Shown here piece by piece: positions 16,033-22,517 of a stretch of 42,339 nt of DNA. The notes beneath the pieces are model-generated. The model made no database searches. It was not told where the DNA came from and saw only the letters and a program-made list of their open reading frames with translations. The stretch's first letter is position 1; the number at the start of each line of letters is the position of its first letter. The stretch comes from a virus: positions 1 to 42,339 of IMG/VR virus record IMGVR_UViG_3300046792_000103, one strand, 5' to 3'. The position numbers and the translations under genes are program-made.

Positions 16033-16341
16033 TCATCCAACGGACCGGCCCTTCTCGATTTCATCCAGCCTGGCAAGGGCGTCGAGGAGCTCGGTGCGCT
16101 TCTCAGCGATCTGCTCGCTGGTCAGCGCCGGCTCTTCGATGGCAGGGGTGAGAGTGGCCGCATCTACCCCCAGTACTTCGGCCACACGTCGCAGGACCGC
16201 ACGTCTCGGTTCACGGCGGTCGCGCTCGATGTTCTGGACCGTTGCTCGCGAAACTTGGGCATGGCCGGCCAGTTCTTCCTGGCTCAGACCAGCCTGTTCC
16301 CGCAGGGTCCGGACGAGATTGCCGCGTGTCTGATTCTGCAT
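16033..16341 (-). CDS. XRE-family immunity repressor
   Basis: 102 residues. A helix-turn-helix of the XRE/Cro-CI type spans about residues 8-62 (LREQAGLSQEELAGHAQVSRATVQNIERDRREP), followed by an acidic helical tail (EQIAEKRTELLDALARLDEIE) that may dimerise. It faces away from the Cro-like gene and has an operator copy over its own promoter, so it probably represses both itself and the early operon. It is much shorter than lambda CI and has no peptidase domain, so SOS-type self-cleavage is unlikely. Confidence 0.85.
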   Translation of the reverse strand: MQNQTRGNLVRTLREQAGLSQEELAGHAQVSRATVQNIERDRREPRRAVLRRVAEVLGVDAATLTPAIEEPALTSEQIAEKRTELLDALARLDEIEKGRSVG

Positions 16342-16424
16342 CGCTCCCTAAGTTAGGCCTAAGTTCCACATTGGTCAATATCCACGCTTGACTTAGGCTC
16401 AACTTAGGCCGTAATGTGGCTCAC
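16342..16424. promoter_or_regulatory. Immunity switch: divergent promoters with two inverted operators
   Basis: Two 19-bp elements match at 16 positions in opposite orientation: 16347-16365 (plus strand) and 16390-16408 (minus strand). Both fit CCTAAGTT, two purines, GCCTAAGT. Rightward promoter: TTGACT 16388-16393, 18-nt spacer, TAATGT 16412-16417. Leftward promoter: TTGACC (complement of 16373-16378), 17-nt spacer, TAACTT (complement of 16350-16355). Each operator covers the spacer of one promoter. Both predicted start points lie at or within about two bases of the start codons. Confidence 0.8.
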
Positions 16425-16640
16425 ATGAAGCTCAACGTCAAAGCCCTCAAGGCTCTCCGCGAGACCAGCGGGGACACGCAGATGTCCCTGGCGCAGCGTG
16501 CGGGGATCAGCGAGGTGGCGTACTGGCGGATCGAGAACGGGATCTCCGAGCCTCGCCCTCGCACTGCCGTGAAGCTCGCGGAGGCTCTGGGTGTCCCTGT
16601 CGGCGCGATCTACACCGCCGAGCAGAGGGCGGCCAGCTGA
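16425..16640 (+). CDS. Cro-like XRE transcription regulator
   Basis: 71 residues, almost entirely one XRE helix-turn-helix (LRETSGDTQMSLAQRAGISEVAYWRIENGISEP). I choose ATG 16425 over GTG 16416 because the predicted transcription start falls on 16425 and GTG lies in the -10 element. It is the first gene of the early operon and shares the operators with the opposing repressor, the classical Cro position. Confidence 0.8.
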   Translation: MKLNVKALKALRETSGDTQMSLAQRAGISEVAYWRIENGISEPRPRTAVKLAEALGVPVGAIYTAEQRAAS

Positions 16641-16792
16641 TGCCGCGCCACGGAGGTTCCAGCCACCGCGCCTCACGCCGTAAGCACGCCGGCCACCGAA
16701 TGCACCGCAAGACCCGCCTCGCCCGCCTGAAGGCGAACGTCGGTCAAGGCCGCGGCTCCAAGGACATGGCCTGGGGAAGGAGCGCCGTCTGA
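16640..16792 (+). CDS. Small very basic protein (50 aa)
   Basis: ATG 16640 overlaps the Cro-like stop (TGATG). Rich in Arg, Lys and His (HRASRRKHAGHRMHRKTRLA), it probably binds nucleic acid or a host protein. It was too short to stand on composition alone, but the overlaps at both ends support it. No family is recognised. Confidence 0.6.
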   Translation: MPRHGGSSHRASRRKHAGHRMHRKTRLARLKANVGQGRGSKDMAWGRSAV

Positions 16793-16920
16793 TGGGCGTC
16801 TTCAACTTCGGTCGCAACAACAACCCGCCGCCGCACCGTCCGCAGAACCCGAAGGCTCCCAAGGGCGGGAGCAAGGGGGGCAACACCGGAGGCGGACGCA
16901 AGCAAGGTGGCGGGAAATGA
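16792..16920 (+). CDS. Small Gly/Asn/Lys-rich protein (42 aa)
   Basis: ATG 16792 overlaps the previous stop. It is a low-complexity, basic and probably disordered protein (GRNNNPPPHRPQNPKAPKGG) with no recognisable domain. GGAAGGAG provides the ribosome site. Confidence 0.55.
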   Translation: MGVFNFGRNNNPPPHRPQNPKAPKGGSKGGNTGGGRKQGGGK

Positions 16921-17057
16921 CCACCGAGCTCGAGCGCATCCGCGACCTCGGCCACCTCGAGGGCGCGCGCCTGCGGAAGGTCCGCCCGATCACCGAGGCC
17001 GAACAGCAGGAGCTTCGGCTCCTCATCGGCGACAACCGGAAGGCGAAGGCCTCCTGA
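16917..17057 (+). CDS. Small helical protein (46 aa)
   Basis: ATGA overlap with the previous gene. It looks like two charged helices (LERIRDLGHLEGARLRKV and EAEQQELRLLIGDNRKAK). No family is recognised. It is the last gene before a 155-nt untranslated gap. Confidence 0.55.
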   Translation: MTTELERIRDLGHLEGARLRKVRPITEAEQQELRLLIGDNRKAKAS

Positions 17058-17060
17058 GCA

Positions 17061-17210
17061 CCCCTGCGGGTCGCCTTGCCGCGGCGCCATCCCCCTCGAC
17101 GCCGACCTGAGCGACGACCCGCAGGGGCCACAAGCAAACAAGTGAAAAAGCCGAGCCCTCGGCTTCTACCGGACAGCAGCAACCGAGGGCCCAACGAATG
17201 GGGAGTCTAG
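17061..17210 (+). promoter_or_regulatory. Attenuator-like leader with alternative hairpins and a short leader ORF
   Basis: A perfect 13-bp stem joins 17061-17073 and 17115-17127. Behind it, two hairpins exclude each other: 17148-17154 with 17159-17165, and 17155-17162 with 17183-17190. A 22-codon ORF (GTG 17142 to TAG 17208-17210) spans both and ends inside the ribosome site of the next gene. This resembles translation-sensing attenuation. No function has been shown. Confidence 0.4.
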
Positions 17211-17212
17211 CA

Positions 17213-17440
17213 ATGAACGCATGGGAGTGGGTGACAGCGGTCCTCGCGATCTGGGGCGCTGTCTCGATCATGGCAGGGGTGTTCTGGGGTCTCATCGGCC
17301 GCCGGATCTTCCGCCCCCGCCCCATCCAGCCGCGCATTGTCCGCAAGGACGGCGAGGCGATGAGCCAGAACGAGCTCAACGCCGTTCGCAGCATCATGTC
17401 GCTGGACGCCGAGCTCCGTGGCCTGCGGGGTGAGCGGTGA
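17213..17440 (+). CDS. Single-span membrane protein (75 aa)
   Basis: ATG 17213 has GGGGAG eight bases upstream. The in-frame ATG 17198 overlaps that site and is less likely. Residues 5-28 form a membrane span, followed by a basic stop-transfer segment (GRRIFRPRPIQPR) and a cytoplasmic helix. Position early in the operon suggests a host-envelope or exclusion role. No family is recognised. Confidence 0.65.
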   Translation: MNAWEWVTAVLAIWGAVSIMAGVFWGLIGRRIFRPRPIQPRIVRKDGEAMSQNELNAVRSIMSLDAELRGLRGER

Positions 17441-17733
17441 TGATGGCCGTCGAGGACCACGCCTACTCAGCCACGATGGCGTGGATCGAAGACATCGTCG
17501 AACTGCACCCCGAGCTGTGGGCAGCGAAGTTCGAGTTCGCCACCGACAAGGGCATGCTCTGGGTCCTTGTCGAGGGCAACGAGCACGAGGTGCTCGCGTG
17601 GCGTGCCGCTGTCGGTGGCCGGATCATGCGCTCGCAGGTCCGCCTCGGCGTCTGGTCGAAGGAGATCCTCGGCGTCCGTGTCCATGTCCGCGTCGTGGAT
17701 GACCCGAAGCGGGCCCCGGGTGGTGCGTCATGA
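17440..17733 (+). CDS. Hypothetical protein (97 aa)
   Basis: ATG 17440 overlaps the previous stop (TGATG). GTG 17437 and ATG 17443 are possible starts too. It is a mixed alpha/beta soluble protein (WIEDIVELHPELWAAKFEF, then MLWVLVEGNEHEVLAWRAAV and VRVHVRVVDDPKR). No family is recognised. Confidence 0.65.
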   Translation: MMAVEDHAYSATMAWIEDIVELHPELWAAKFEFATDKGMLWVLVEGNEHEVLAWRAAVGGRIMRSQVRLGVWSKEILGVRVHVRVVDDPKRAPGGAS

Positions 17734-17903
17734 CCGACGACGAGAAGGCGCTGCGCCAACTGCTGGACGCGCTCCCGATCTATGCCATCCGCATCGGCTA
17801 CCGGTACGACTCGACTCCTGAGGAGCGCGCCTTCGGTGAGGCGATGCTCGAGATCGGCCGCCGGTGGAAAGAGCTCAAGCCTGGCTTGGGTGGCACCTCA
17901 TGA
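17730..17903 (+). CDS. Small hypothetical protein (57 aa)
   Basis: ATGA overlaps at both ends. It is mostly helical and charged (DEKALRQLLDALPIYAIRIG, EERAFGEAMLEIGRRWKEL). No family is recognised. Confidence 0.55.
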   Translation: MTDDEKALRQLLDALPIYAIRIGYRYDSTPEERAFGEAMLEIGRRWKELKPGLGGTS

Positions 17904-18085
17904 CCGTCTGTCAGCATCCCCGAACAGGCTGGGTAACCAGCCGTCCCCTCGGTGGCATCGAAGGCCCGTACGCCGCAGCCCCCGTCTGCAACCTCCCCGA
18001 GTGCATCGCCGAAGCGAAGGCCTGGGTGAGCGAGCGAGTCCACGGCAAGACCGCCCACTACGTCGCCGACGAGGTGACGCCATGA
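17900..18085 (+). CDS. Small Cys-containing protein (61 aa)
   Basis: ATGA-coupled. The sequence has Cys/His in TVCQHP and APVCNLPECIAEAKAWV, a pattern seen in short phage proteins that may bind one metal ion. No family is recognised. Confidence 0.6.
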   Translation: MTVCQHPRTGWVTSRPLGGIEGPYAAAPVCNLPECIAEAKAWVSERVHGKTAHYVADEVTP

Positions 18086-18279
18086 TCACCCCGGAGCAAG
18101 CAGCGCAGAGCATCGGCCGCAAGGTCGTCTACCGCTCCCATGAGGGCGCGGAGCCTGAGGAAGGCGTCATCACCCGTGCAGGTGGCGACAGCTGGATCTT
18201 CGTCCGCTATGGCAACGACGTTCACGCCAAGGCGACCTGGTGCGGCCATCTGGAGTTCGCCGTCGGCGGTGCGTCATGA
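18082..18279 (+). CDS. Small SH3-like beta protein (65 aa)
   Basis: ATGA-coupled. After a helix (PEQAAQSIG) the strands KVVYRSHEG, EEGVITRAGGDSWIFVRYG and ATWCGHLEFAV suggest a small SH3-like barrel found as a stand-alone protein in many actinophages. The fold is inferred from strand pattern. Role unknown. Confidence 0.6.
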   Translation: MITPEQAAQSIGRKVVYRSHEGAEPEEGVITRAGGDSWIFVRYGNDVHAKATWCGHLEFAVGGAS

Positions 18280-18599
18280 GCGCGGCTCGCAGGTTCGTGC
18301 TGGTCCGCCACGACGACATCACCGGCAATAGCGGCGTCGGGATCATCGCCGAAGGGGTCCAGTGGCGCGGCGGTACAGCCGACCTCCACTGGACGACGCC
18401 CCACGAATCGTTCGTCCACTGGCCCGGTGGCGTCGACGCGATCCTCGCCGTTCACGGCCACGAGGGTGCCACGGTGGCCCGCTTCCTGGACGACACCCCG
18501 AACCCGGAGTCCCCGGACTCATGGGTCCCCGCCGAGGCGCCAACCACAAGCAAGTACCCAGACGACCCGCTGGAGATCTTCGACCGGGAGGACCGATGA
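18276..18599 (+). CDS. Hypothetical protein (107 aa)
   Basis: ATG 18276 overlaps the previous stop. The first 75 residues are strand-rich (RRFVLVRHDDITGNSGVGIIAEGVQW, TADLHWTTPHESFVHWPGG). The C-terminal 35 residues are Pro/Asp-rich and probably disordered. No family is recognised. Confidence 0.65.
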   Translation: MSAARRFVLVRHDDITGNSGVGIIAEGVQWRGGTADLHWTTPHESFVHWPGGVDAILAVHGHEGATVARFLDDTPNPESPDSWVPAEAPTTSKYPDDPLEIFDREDR

Positions 18600-18913
18600 C
18601 CACCCTGCATCGATCGCGCAACGACAAGTTCCACCGCGCCGATTGTCGCTACGCCGATCCCACGCTCCCGTGGCTGTGGGCCGAAGGCAGGACCCGCGAG
18701 GAGGTCAGGGAGGGTGCCGAGCCGAACGGCGTCCTCCCCTGCAAGGTCTGCCAGCCGCTCCTATTGCTGCCTTCGGTCTTCACGCACGCTCCCTGTTGCT
18801 CGGCTCACGGTGTCGACATGGGGTGTGAGCGCTACCGCCGCACGCACTTCGTTGAAGTCGGCAACTGCTGCGACGCCGATGCGGCAGCACGTCCCGAGGC
18901 GGCGAAGCGATGA
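18596..18913 (+). CDS. Cys-rich metal-binding protein (105 aa)
   Basis: ATGA-coupled. FHRADCRYADPTLPW and VLPCKVCQP resemble the short CxxC-type metal-binding module that also occurs in Ada-like proteins. Further cysteines follow (HAPCCSAHG, GCERY, NCCDAD), enough for a second site. Probably zinc-binding. Partner and function are unknown. Confidence 0.65.
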   Translation: MTTLHRSRNDKFHRADCRYADPTLPWLWAEGRTREEVREGAEPNGVLPCKVCQPLLLLPSVFTHAPCCSAHGVDMGCERYRRTHFVEVGNCCDADAAARPEAAKR

Positions 18914-19146
18914 CCAACACACGCCCAGACGTGGCTCTCGTCCTCGCCACCATCTCCAGCAAGACGCGGGTGCGGTTGAACGTCCGCGATGTCGAGGTGG
19001 AGTCGCCGGCCGAGCACGCGGCCCGCCTGTTGCGGTTCCTCACCCACGTGATGGGTGAGCCGTACCTGGCGTCACCTGAGCACTCCGAGCGCGTGCTGAC
19101 CGAGTTCAACCAGATGGAGCAGCACCTGACGGAGGTGGCGTCATGA
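18910..19146 (+). CDS. Hypothetical helical protein (78 aa)
   Basis: ATGA overlaps at both ends. An N-terminal strand-helix part (VALVLATISSKTRVRLNVRD) is followed by long helices (SPAEHAARLLRFLTHVMG, SERVLTEFNQMEQHLTEV). No family is recognised. Confidence 0.6.
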   Translation: MTNTRPDVALVLATISSKTRVRLNVRDVEVESPAEHAARLLRFLTHVMGEPYLASPEHSERVLTEFNQMEQHLTEVAS

Positions 19147-19316
19147 GCGGCCTGCTCTGGTTGTTCGTGGCCCAGGCCTTCCTGAATGCGGTCACGGTCG
19201 TGGCGAGCGTTGGCAAGCCGAAGAAGCCGACGACCGCTCATGTGGCCGCTGGTGTGGTTGTCATCGACGCTCTGGTCATCGCCGCCATCTTCTACTTCGG
19301 TTGGGGGCTGCGCTGA
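19143..19316 (+). CDS. Two-span membrane protein (57 aa)
   Basis: ATGA-coupled. Hydrophobic segments at about residues 3-22 and 33-54 flank a basic loop (GKPKKPTTA). The start of the next gene shares one base with its stop. It pairs with a neighbouring single-span protein. No family is recognised. Confidence 0.6.
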   Translation: MSGLLWLFVAQAFLNAVTVVASVGKPKKPTTAHVAAGVVVIDALVIAAIFYFGWGLR

Positions 19317-19504
19317 TGGCCGGCCAAATCCTGGGCTTCGTGTGGACCGTCACGGTCTGGTTCTTCCTGCTGCTGTTCGTCGGCGTACCGATCGCACGTC
19401 ACCGCTGGAAGGCGAGTGAGCGGCGAGACGCCGAAGCCACCGAGACGGTGCTGTCCCGCACGCAATCCTCCGAGGACGACACGCATATCTGGGACGCGCT
19501 GTGA
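19316..19504 (+). CDS. Single-span membrane protein (62 aa)
   Basis: ATG 19316 overlaps the previous stop (TGATG). One span at about residues 5-27 (GFVWTVTVWFFLLLFVGVPI), then a basic and acidic cytoplasmic tail. The next gene's GTG overlaps its stop. No family is recognised. Confidence 0.6.
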   Translation: MAGQILGFVWTVTVWFFLLLFVGVPIARHRWKASERRDAEATETVLSRTQSSEDDTHIWDAL

Positions 19505-19833
19505 ACGACGACAGCGCCGAGTGGATGGCCCAACTCAAAGCCTCCGGCCAACTCAGGCCGGACCCCCAAGAAGAGAGAGGCGGTGACGACAATGGGCAAC
19601 GAGTGGAAGCGCGACGACTCCAGCAACGGCTGGGACTGGTAGTTGCCAGCGGCAACCAACGAGGGCGGCAGGTTCTGGGGACCTGCTCGCCTGGACGCTT
19701 CAAAGCCCTCATCTGGCGCCTCCTCACCCCTCGCTATCCCCAGCTGACCGACGAGCAGCAGCAGTCGGTAGACGAGCAGGTACGCCTGCGCTCGGAGTGG
19801 ATCCGCACACACAGCAGGCGGGAGCAGCCATGA
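19501..19833 (+). CDS. Hypothetical protein (110 aa)
   Basis: GTG 19501 overlaps the previous stop. The N-terminal third is polar and probably disordered. The rest is basic and helical (GRFKALIWRLLTPRYPQLTDEQQQSVDEQVRLRSEW). The stop overlaps the RusA-like gene. No family is recognised. Confidence 0.6.
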   Translation: MNDDSAEWMAQLKASGQLRPDPQEERGGDDNGQRVEARRLQQRLGLVVASGNQRGRQVLGTCSPGRFKALIWRLLTPRYPQLTDEQQQSVDEQVRLRSEWIRTHSRREQP

Positions 19834-20210
19834 GCGTCACGATCCATCTCGCGATCAGCCGCGACGTGCTGCTGACTTCCAACACGAAGGCCCACTGGGC
19901 TACCAAGGCCCGCCACACCAAGGTGATCCGTGACATGGCCTGGATCATGGCCAAGCACCAGCGGGTCCAGTTGATGCCCGCGGCAACCCTCGAGGTGGTC
20001 ACCAAGTGGCCGGACCACAGGGTGCGCGACGCGGAGAACATCGCGCCTACGAGCAAGGCGGCGATCGATGGCTGTGTGGACGCCGGCCTACTCACTGACG
20101 ACTCGTCGCGCTACCTGACGCACGTCGGGTACGCCATCGACGACGAGACCCACAAGACACCTGGTGTCGCGTGCTTCATGACGCTCACCTTCACGCCGGT
20201 GACGCCATGA
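19830..20210 (+). CDS. RusA-like Holliday junction resolvase
   Basis: 126 residues from ATG 19830, behind GGGAGCAGCC. The central RDAENIAPTSKAAIDGCVDAGLLTDDSSRYL is the RusA signature: Asp residues in RDAEN and in LLTDDS coordinate the metal, and the Lys in TSKAAID is the conserved basic residue. RusA-type dimers cut Holliday junctions and help resolve branched replicating DNA, which fits the neighbouring ERF and replication genes. The length is typical. Confidence 0.85.
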   Translation: MSVTIHLAISRDVLLTSNTKAHWATKARHTKVIRDMAWIMAKHQRVQLMPAATLEVVTKWPDHRVRDAENIAPTSKAAIDGCVDAGLLTDDSSRYLTHVGYAIDDETHKTPGVACFMTLTFTPVTP

Positions 20211-20974
20211 CCGACCTCAACGTGCTGTCCCTGTTCGCGGGCATAGGTGGCTTGGAACTGGGCCTGGAGCGCGCCGGCATGACCGCGGTCGGCCAGGTCG
20301 AGCTCGACCCCTACTGCAACGAAGTCCTCGCAACCCATTGGCCGGAGGTCCCACGCCATGACGACGTACGAACCGCTCCCGAGTGGTGGCTCAGTGAGCC
20401 ACGACCACGGGTCGATGTCGTCTGCGGAGGCTTCCCCTGCCAGCCGTTCAGTGTCGCAGGCAAGCAACTCGGAACCGCCGACGAGCGCTGGGGATGGCCG
20501 TGGATGGCAGACTTCATACGCGCAGTGGGACCCCGATACGTCGTCGTGGAGAACGTCTCAGCTCTCCTTCGAGATGCCGACGCCTTCGGATGGATGCTCG
20601 GTGACCTTCACGGACTCGGGTTCGATGCGGAGTGGTCTCTTGTCACCGCGTGCTCCGCTGGTGCCCCACACATGCGTCGCCGACTGTTCGTTGTGGCCTA
20701 CCCCACTGGAGAGTTTCGGCCGGCACGGCTGGCCGAAGAGCTCGGCCGGGTCGGACAAACCGCGGTACGGCGAGACGGCGATGGCGAACATGCTTGGCGC
20801 CGTCCAGAGGTTTGGCTGGAAGCCGCCGGTAGCCCTGATCGAGTGGCTGATGGGGTTTCCACTCGGATGGTTGCGGCCGGCGGAAACGCGGTCGTCCCCC
20901 AGGTCGCCGAGCTCGTCGGCCGACTGATCGTCGCCCACCACAACCAACTCACTCTCACCCATGGGGGGCACTGA
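20207..20974 (+). CDS. DNA (cytosine-5) methyltransferase
   Basis: 255 residues. The motif set is complete: I, LSLFAGIGGLELGLERAG (residues 8-24); IV, GGFPCQPFS with nucleophile C78; VI, VVVENV with E115; VIII, HMRRRLFVVAYP (155-166); X, GGNAVVPQ (225-232). It transfers a methyl group from SAM to C5 of cytosine, probably to protect phage DNA from host restriction. The target-recognition part between VIII and X is short (about 55 residues). No restriction enzyme lies beside it. A second long ORF lies inside it in another frame. Confidence 0.93.
   Translation: MTDLNVLSLFAGIGGLELGLERAGMTAVGQVELDPYCNEVLATHWPEVPRHDDVRTAPEWWLSEPRPRVDVVCGGFPCQPFSVAGKQLGTADERWGWPWMADFIRAVGPRYVVVENVSALLRDADAFGWMLGDLHGLGFDAEWSLVTACSAGAPHMRRRLFVVAYPTGEFRPARLAEELGRVGQTAVRRDGDGEHAWRRPEVWLEAAGSPDRVADGVSTRMVAAGGNAVVPQVAELVGRLIVAHHNQLTLTHGGH
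20358..20927 (+). CDS. Nested overprinted ORF inside the methyltransferase gene
   Basis: A 189-residue ORF lying wholly inside the methyltransferase gene, one frame off. It has its own GGAGG nine bases before ATG 20358. The sequence contains EASPASRSVSQASNSE, an SSWRTSQLSF...SGSMRSG segment, APLVPHT...SLWPTP and ALIEWLMGFPLGW. I recall these motifs, in this order, from a widespread phage and bacterial family found near cytosine methyltransferases. EWLMGFPLGW is read from the same bases as RVADGVSTRM of the enzyme. Real dual coding is likely, function unknown. The alternative is a spurious reading forced by a conserved enzyme. Confidence 0.55.
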   Translation: MTTYEPLPSGGSVSHDHGSMSSAEASPASRSVSQASNSEPPTSAGDGRGWQTSYAQWDPDTSSWRTSQLSFEMPTPSDGCSVTFTDSGSMRSGLLSPRAPLVPHTCVADCSLWPTPLESFGRHGWPKSSAGSDKPRYGETAMANMLGAVQRFGWKPPVALIEWLMGFPLGWLRPAETRSSPRSPSSSAD

Positions 20975-20975
20975 C

Positions 20976-21257
20976 ATGCGCGATCCCAACCTGGACCGGA
21001 CCTGGATGCAACAGGCACTCTGCGCCCAGATCGACATGGACATGCACTTCCCGCGGTCCAACGCCCTCAAGCCCCGCGAACCGGTCGCCGTGTGCCGTGC
21101 GTGCTCGGTGCTCGCGAACTGCCGCGAGTACGTGATGACGCTGGAGGTCGGCTTCGCCCAGTCCAGACGCGTCGGGGTGTGGGCGGGGATGTACCCCAAC
21201 GAGCGGATCAAGTACGAGCCGCAGTGGCTCGCCGAACAGGTCGAGGGGGCGGCGTGA
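20976..21257 (+). CDS. whiB: WhiB-family iron-sulfur transcription regulator
   Basis: 93 residues from ATG 20976 with a GGGGGG stretch upstream. Four cysteines, C16, C40, C43 and C49 (spacing C-x23-C-x2-C-x5-C), bind a 4Fe-4S cluster. GVWAG (67-71) is the WhiB turn, usually GVWGG. WhiB proteins occur only in Actinomycetota and their phages and act by binding the primary sigma factor. It could redirect host transcription or help exclude other phages, as reported for the TM4 WhiB-like protein. The C-terminal basic tail is short (NERIKYEPQW). Confidence 0.92.
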   Translation: MRDPNLDRTWMQQALCAQIDMDMHFPRSNALKPREPVAVCRACSVLANCREYVMTLEVGFAQSRRVGVWAGMYPNERIKYEPQWLAEQVEGAA

Positions 21258-21703
21258 ACAAGTGCCGCAGGGGTCTCCATGAGATGACCGAAGCCAACAC
21301 CCGCGTCGACGGCAGGGGCCGCAGGAACTGCCGCGAGTGCCACCGGCTCCGCAAGCAGGTGGCGCGCAAGCGGAAGCTCGTGGCACACCACAAGGACGCC
21401 ACGTTCACCGGGCCAACCGCGTGGGACGAAGCGCTGGCCAAGAACGAACCGGTCGTCTTGTGGGAGAAGAACAGGCGTGGCGTCTGGATCCACACCTACA
21501 TCTACGACCCGCACGCGGATACCGGCACCCACAACCGGGCGAAGACCGCCTGCAAGCGGAACCACGAGTTCACCGAGGCCAACACGATCCTCAAGTCCGA
21601 CGGGTCGCGCCAGTGCCGTAAGTGCAAGCAGGCCCACAACTCCGCCCGCTACGCAACCCCCATCGAGACGCCGCTGCTGGCGGCTGCAAGGACAGACATA
21701 TGA
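21254..21703 (+). CDS. Protein with two HNH-associated zinc modules (149 aa)
   Basis: GTG 21254 overlaps the WhiB stop. Two copies of one module occur: residues 4-34 (CRRGLHEMTEANTRVDG..RNCRECH) and about 108-135 (CKRNHEFTEANTILKSDG..QCRKCK). Each has the C-x4-H-x-N-x-C-x2-C arrangement of the zinc module often attached to phage HNH nucleases. The linker between them has no HNH motif, so this is probably a DNA-binding protein or a degenerate homing-type protein. Confidence 0.75.
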   Translation: MNKCRRGLHEMTEANTRVDGRGRRNCRECHRLRKQVARKRKLVAHHKDATFTGPTAWDEALAKNEPVVLWEKNRRGVWIHTYIYDPHADTGTHNRAKTACKRNHEFTEANTILKSDGSRQCRKCKQAHNSARYATPIETPLLAAARTDI

Positions 21704-21894
21704 CCGAGGTAGGGAAGGTTCTCGGCGTACTGGTCGAGCATTCGATCGTGCGCGGGATCCGCAGCATGCAGACCCATTGCAAGTGCGGCTGGATCTCTGT
21801 CGCCCAGGCGGATGGCTGGCATGAGCACGCACACCACCAGGCGGTGCAGATCGTCGCCGCTCGACGGAGCAAGTCGAAGAAGGCCGCATCGTGA
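21700..21894 (+). CDS. Small His/Cys-rich protein (64 aa)
   Basis: ATGA-coupled at 21700. MQTHCKCGWISV and DGWHEHAHHQAVQIV give a Cys2/His-rich centre that probably binds zinc. The tail is basic (RRSKSKK). Similar short proteins with CxCGW...HxxHH are common in actinophages. Function unknown. Confidence 0.65.
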   Translation: MTEVGKVLGVLVEHSIVRGIRSMQTHCKCGWISVAQADGWHEHAHHQAVQIVAARRSKSKKAAS

Positions 21895-22517
21895 GCGCGA
21901 TCTACGCCGCACTCGGTGCGGTGATGAAGCAGGTTGGGGCCGTCAAGAAGGGCGACCGCAACAAGAGCCAAGGCTACGTGTTCCGTGGCGTCGATGCGGT
22001 CGTGAACGCCGTCTACCCAGCGATGGTGGAGCACGGCGTGATCGTGCAGCCGAACGTGCGGGACTTCCAGTACGGCACGGTCGAGGTGGGCAAGGACCGC
22101 ACGACGATGGGTCACGCCCGCGTGATCGTGGAGTACACCTTCACGTCCACCGAGGATGGCTCGGCGGTTATGACGTCGGCCGCCGGCGAGGCGTTCGATT
22201 CCGGCGACAAGGCCACCCCGAAGGCGATGAGCGTGGCCCTGCGTACCGCGCTCTTGCAGTCGCTGATGCTGCCGACGGACGAGCCGGAACCAGATGCCAG
22301 CACCTACGAGAGGTCTGCTCCGGTGGCCCCACCGGACCCGCTGATCGTGGCGCGGAACGCCGTGGCGGATGCGTGGAGGGCGAACCGTGGCGAGTTCCAC
22401 CCTGCCGCTGTCGAGAAGGACTTCACCGAGTGGTCCAGCGGTGAGGTCTTCATGGACGCGACAGCAGAGCGCCTGTTGACCTACGCCGAGCATCTCACCA
22501 AGGAGCAGAGCGCATGA
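21891..22517 (+). CDS. erf: ERF-family single-strand annealing protein
   Basis: 208 residues from GTG 21891, overlapping the previous stop. The N-terminal 140 residues match the ERF core (IYAALGAVMKQVGAVKKGDRN, YVFRGVDAVVNAVYPAMVEHGV, DKATPKAMSVALRTALLQSLMLPT). ERF proteins form rings that anneal complementary single strands and drive phage recombination and circularisation. With the RusA-like resolvase upstream it makes a recombination module. The C-terminal 60 residues are less conserved. Confidence 0.92.
   Translation: MSAIYAALGAVMKQVGAVKKGDRNKSQGYVFRGVDAVVNAVYPAMVEHGVIVQPNVRDFQYGTVEVGKDRTTMGHARVIVEYTFTSTEDGSAVMTSAAGEAFDSGDKATPKAMSVALRTALLQSLMLPTDEPEPDASTYERSAPVAPPDPLIVARNAVADAWRANRGEFHPAAVEKDFTEWSSGEVFMDATAERLLTYAEHLTKEQSA

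Noticed and set aside
20558-21889. 443-residue ORF on the minus strand
   Set aside because: Runs across five well-supported plus-strand genes, with no start site or domain.
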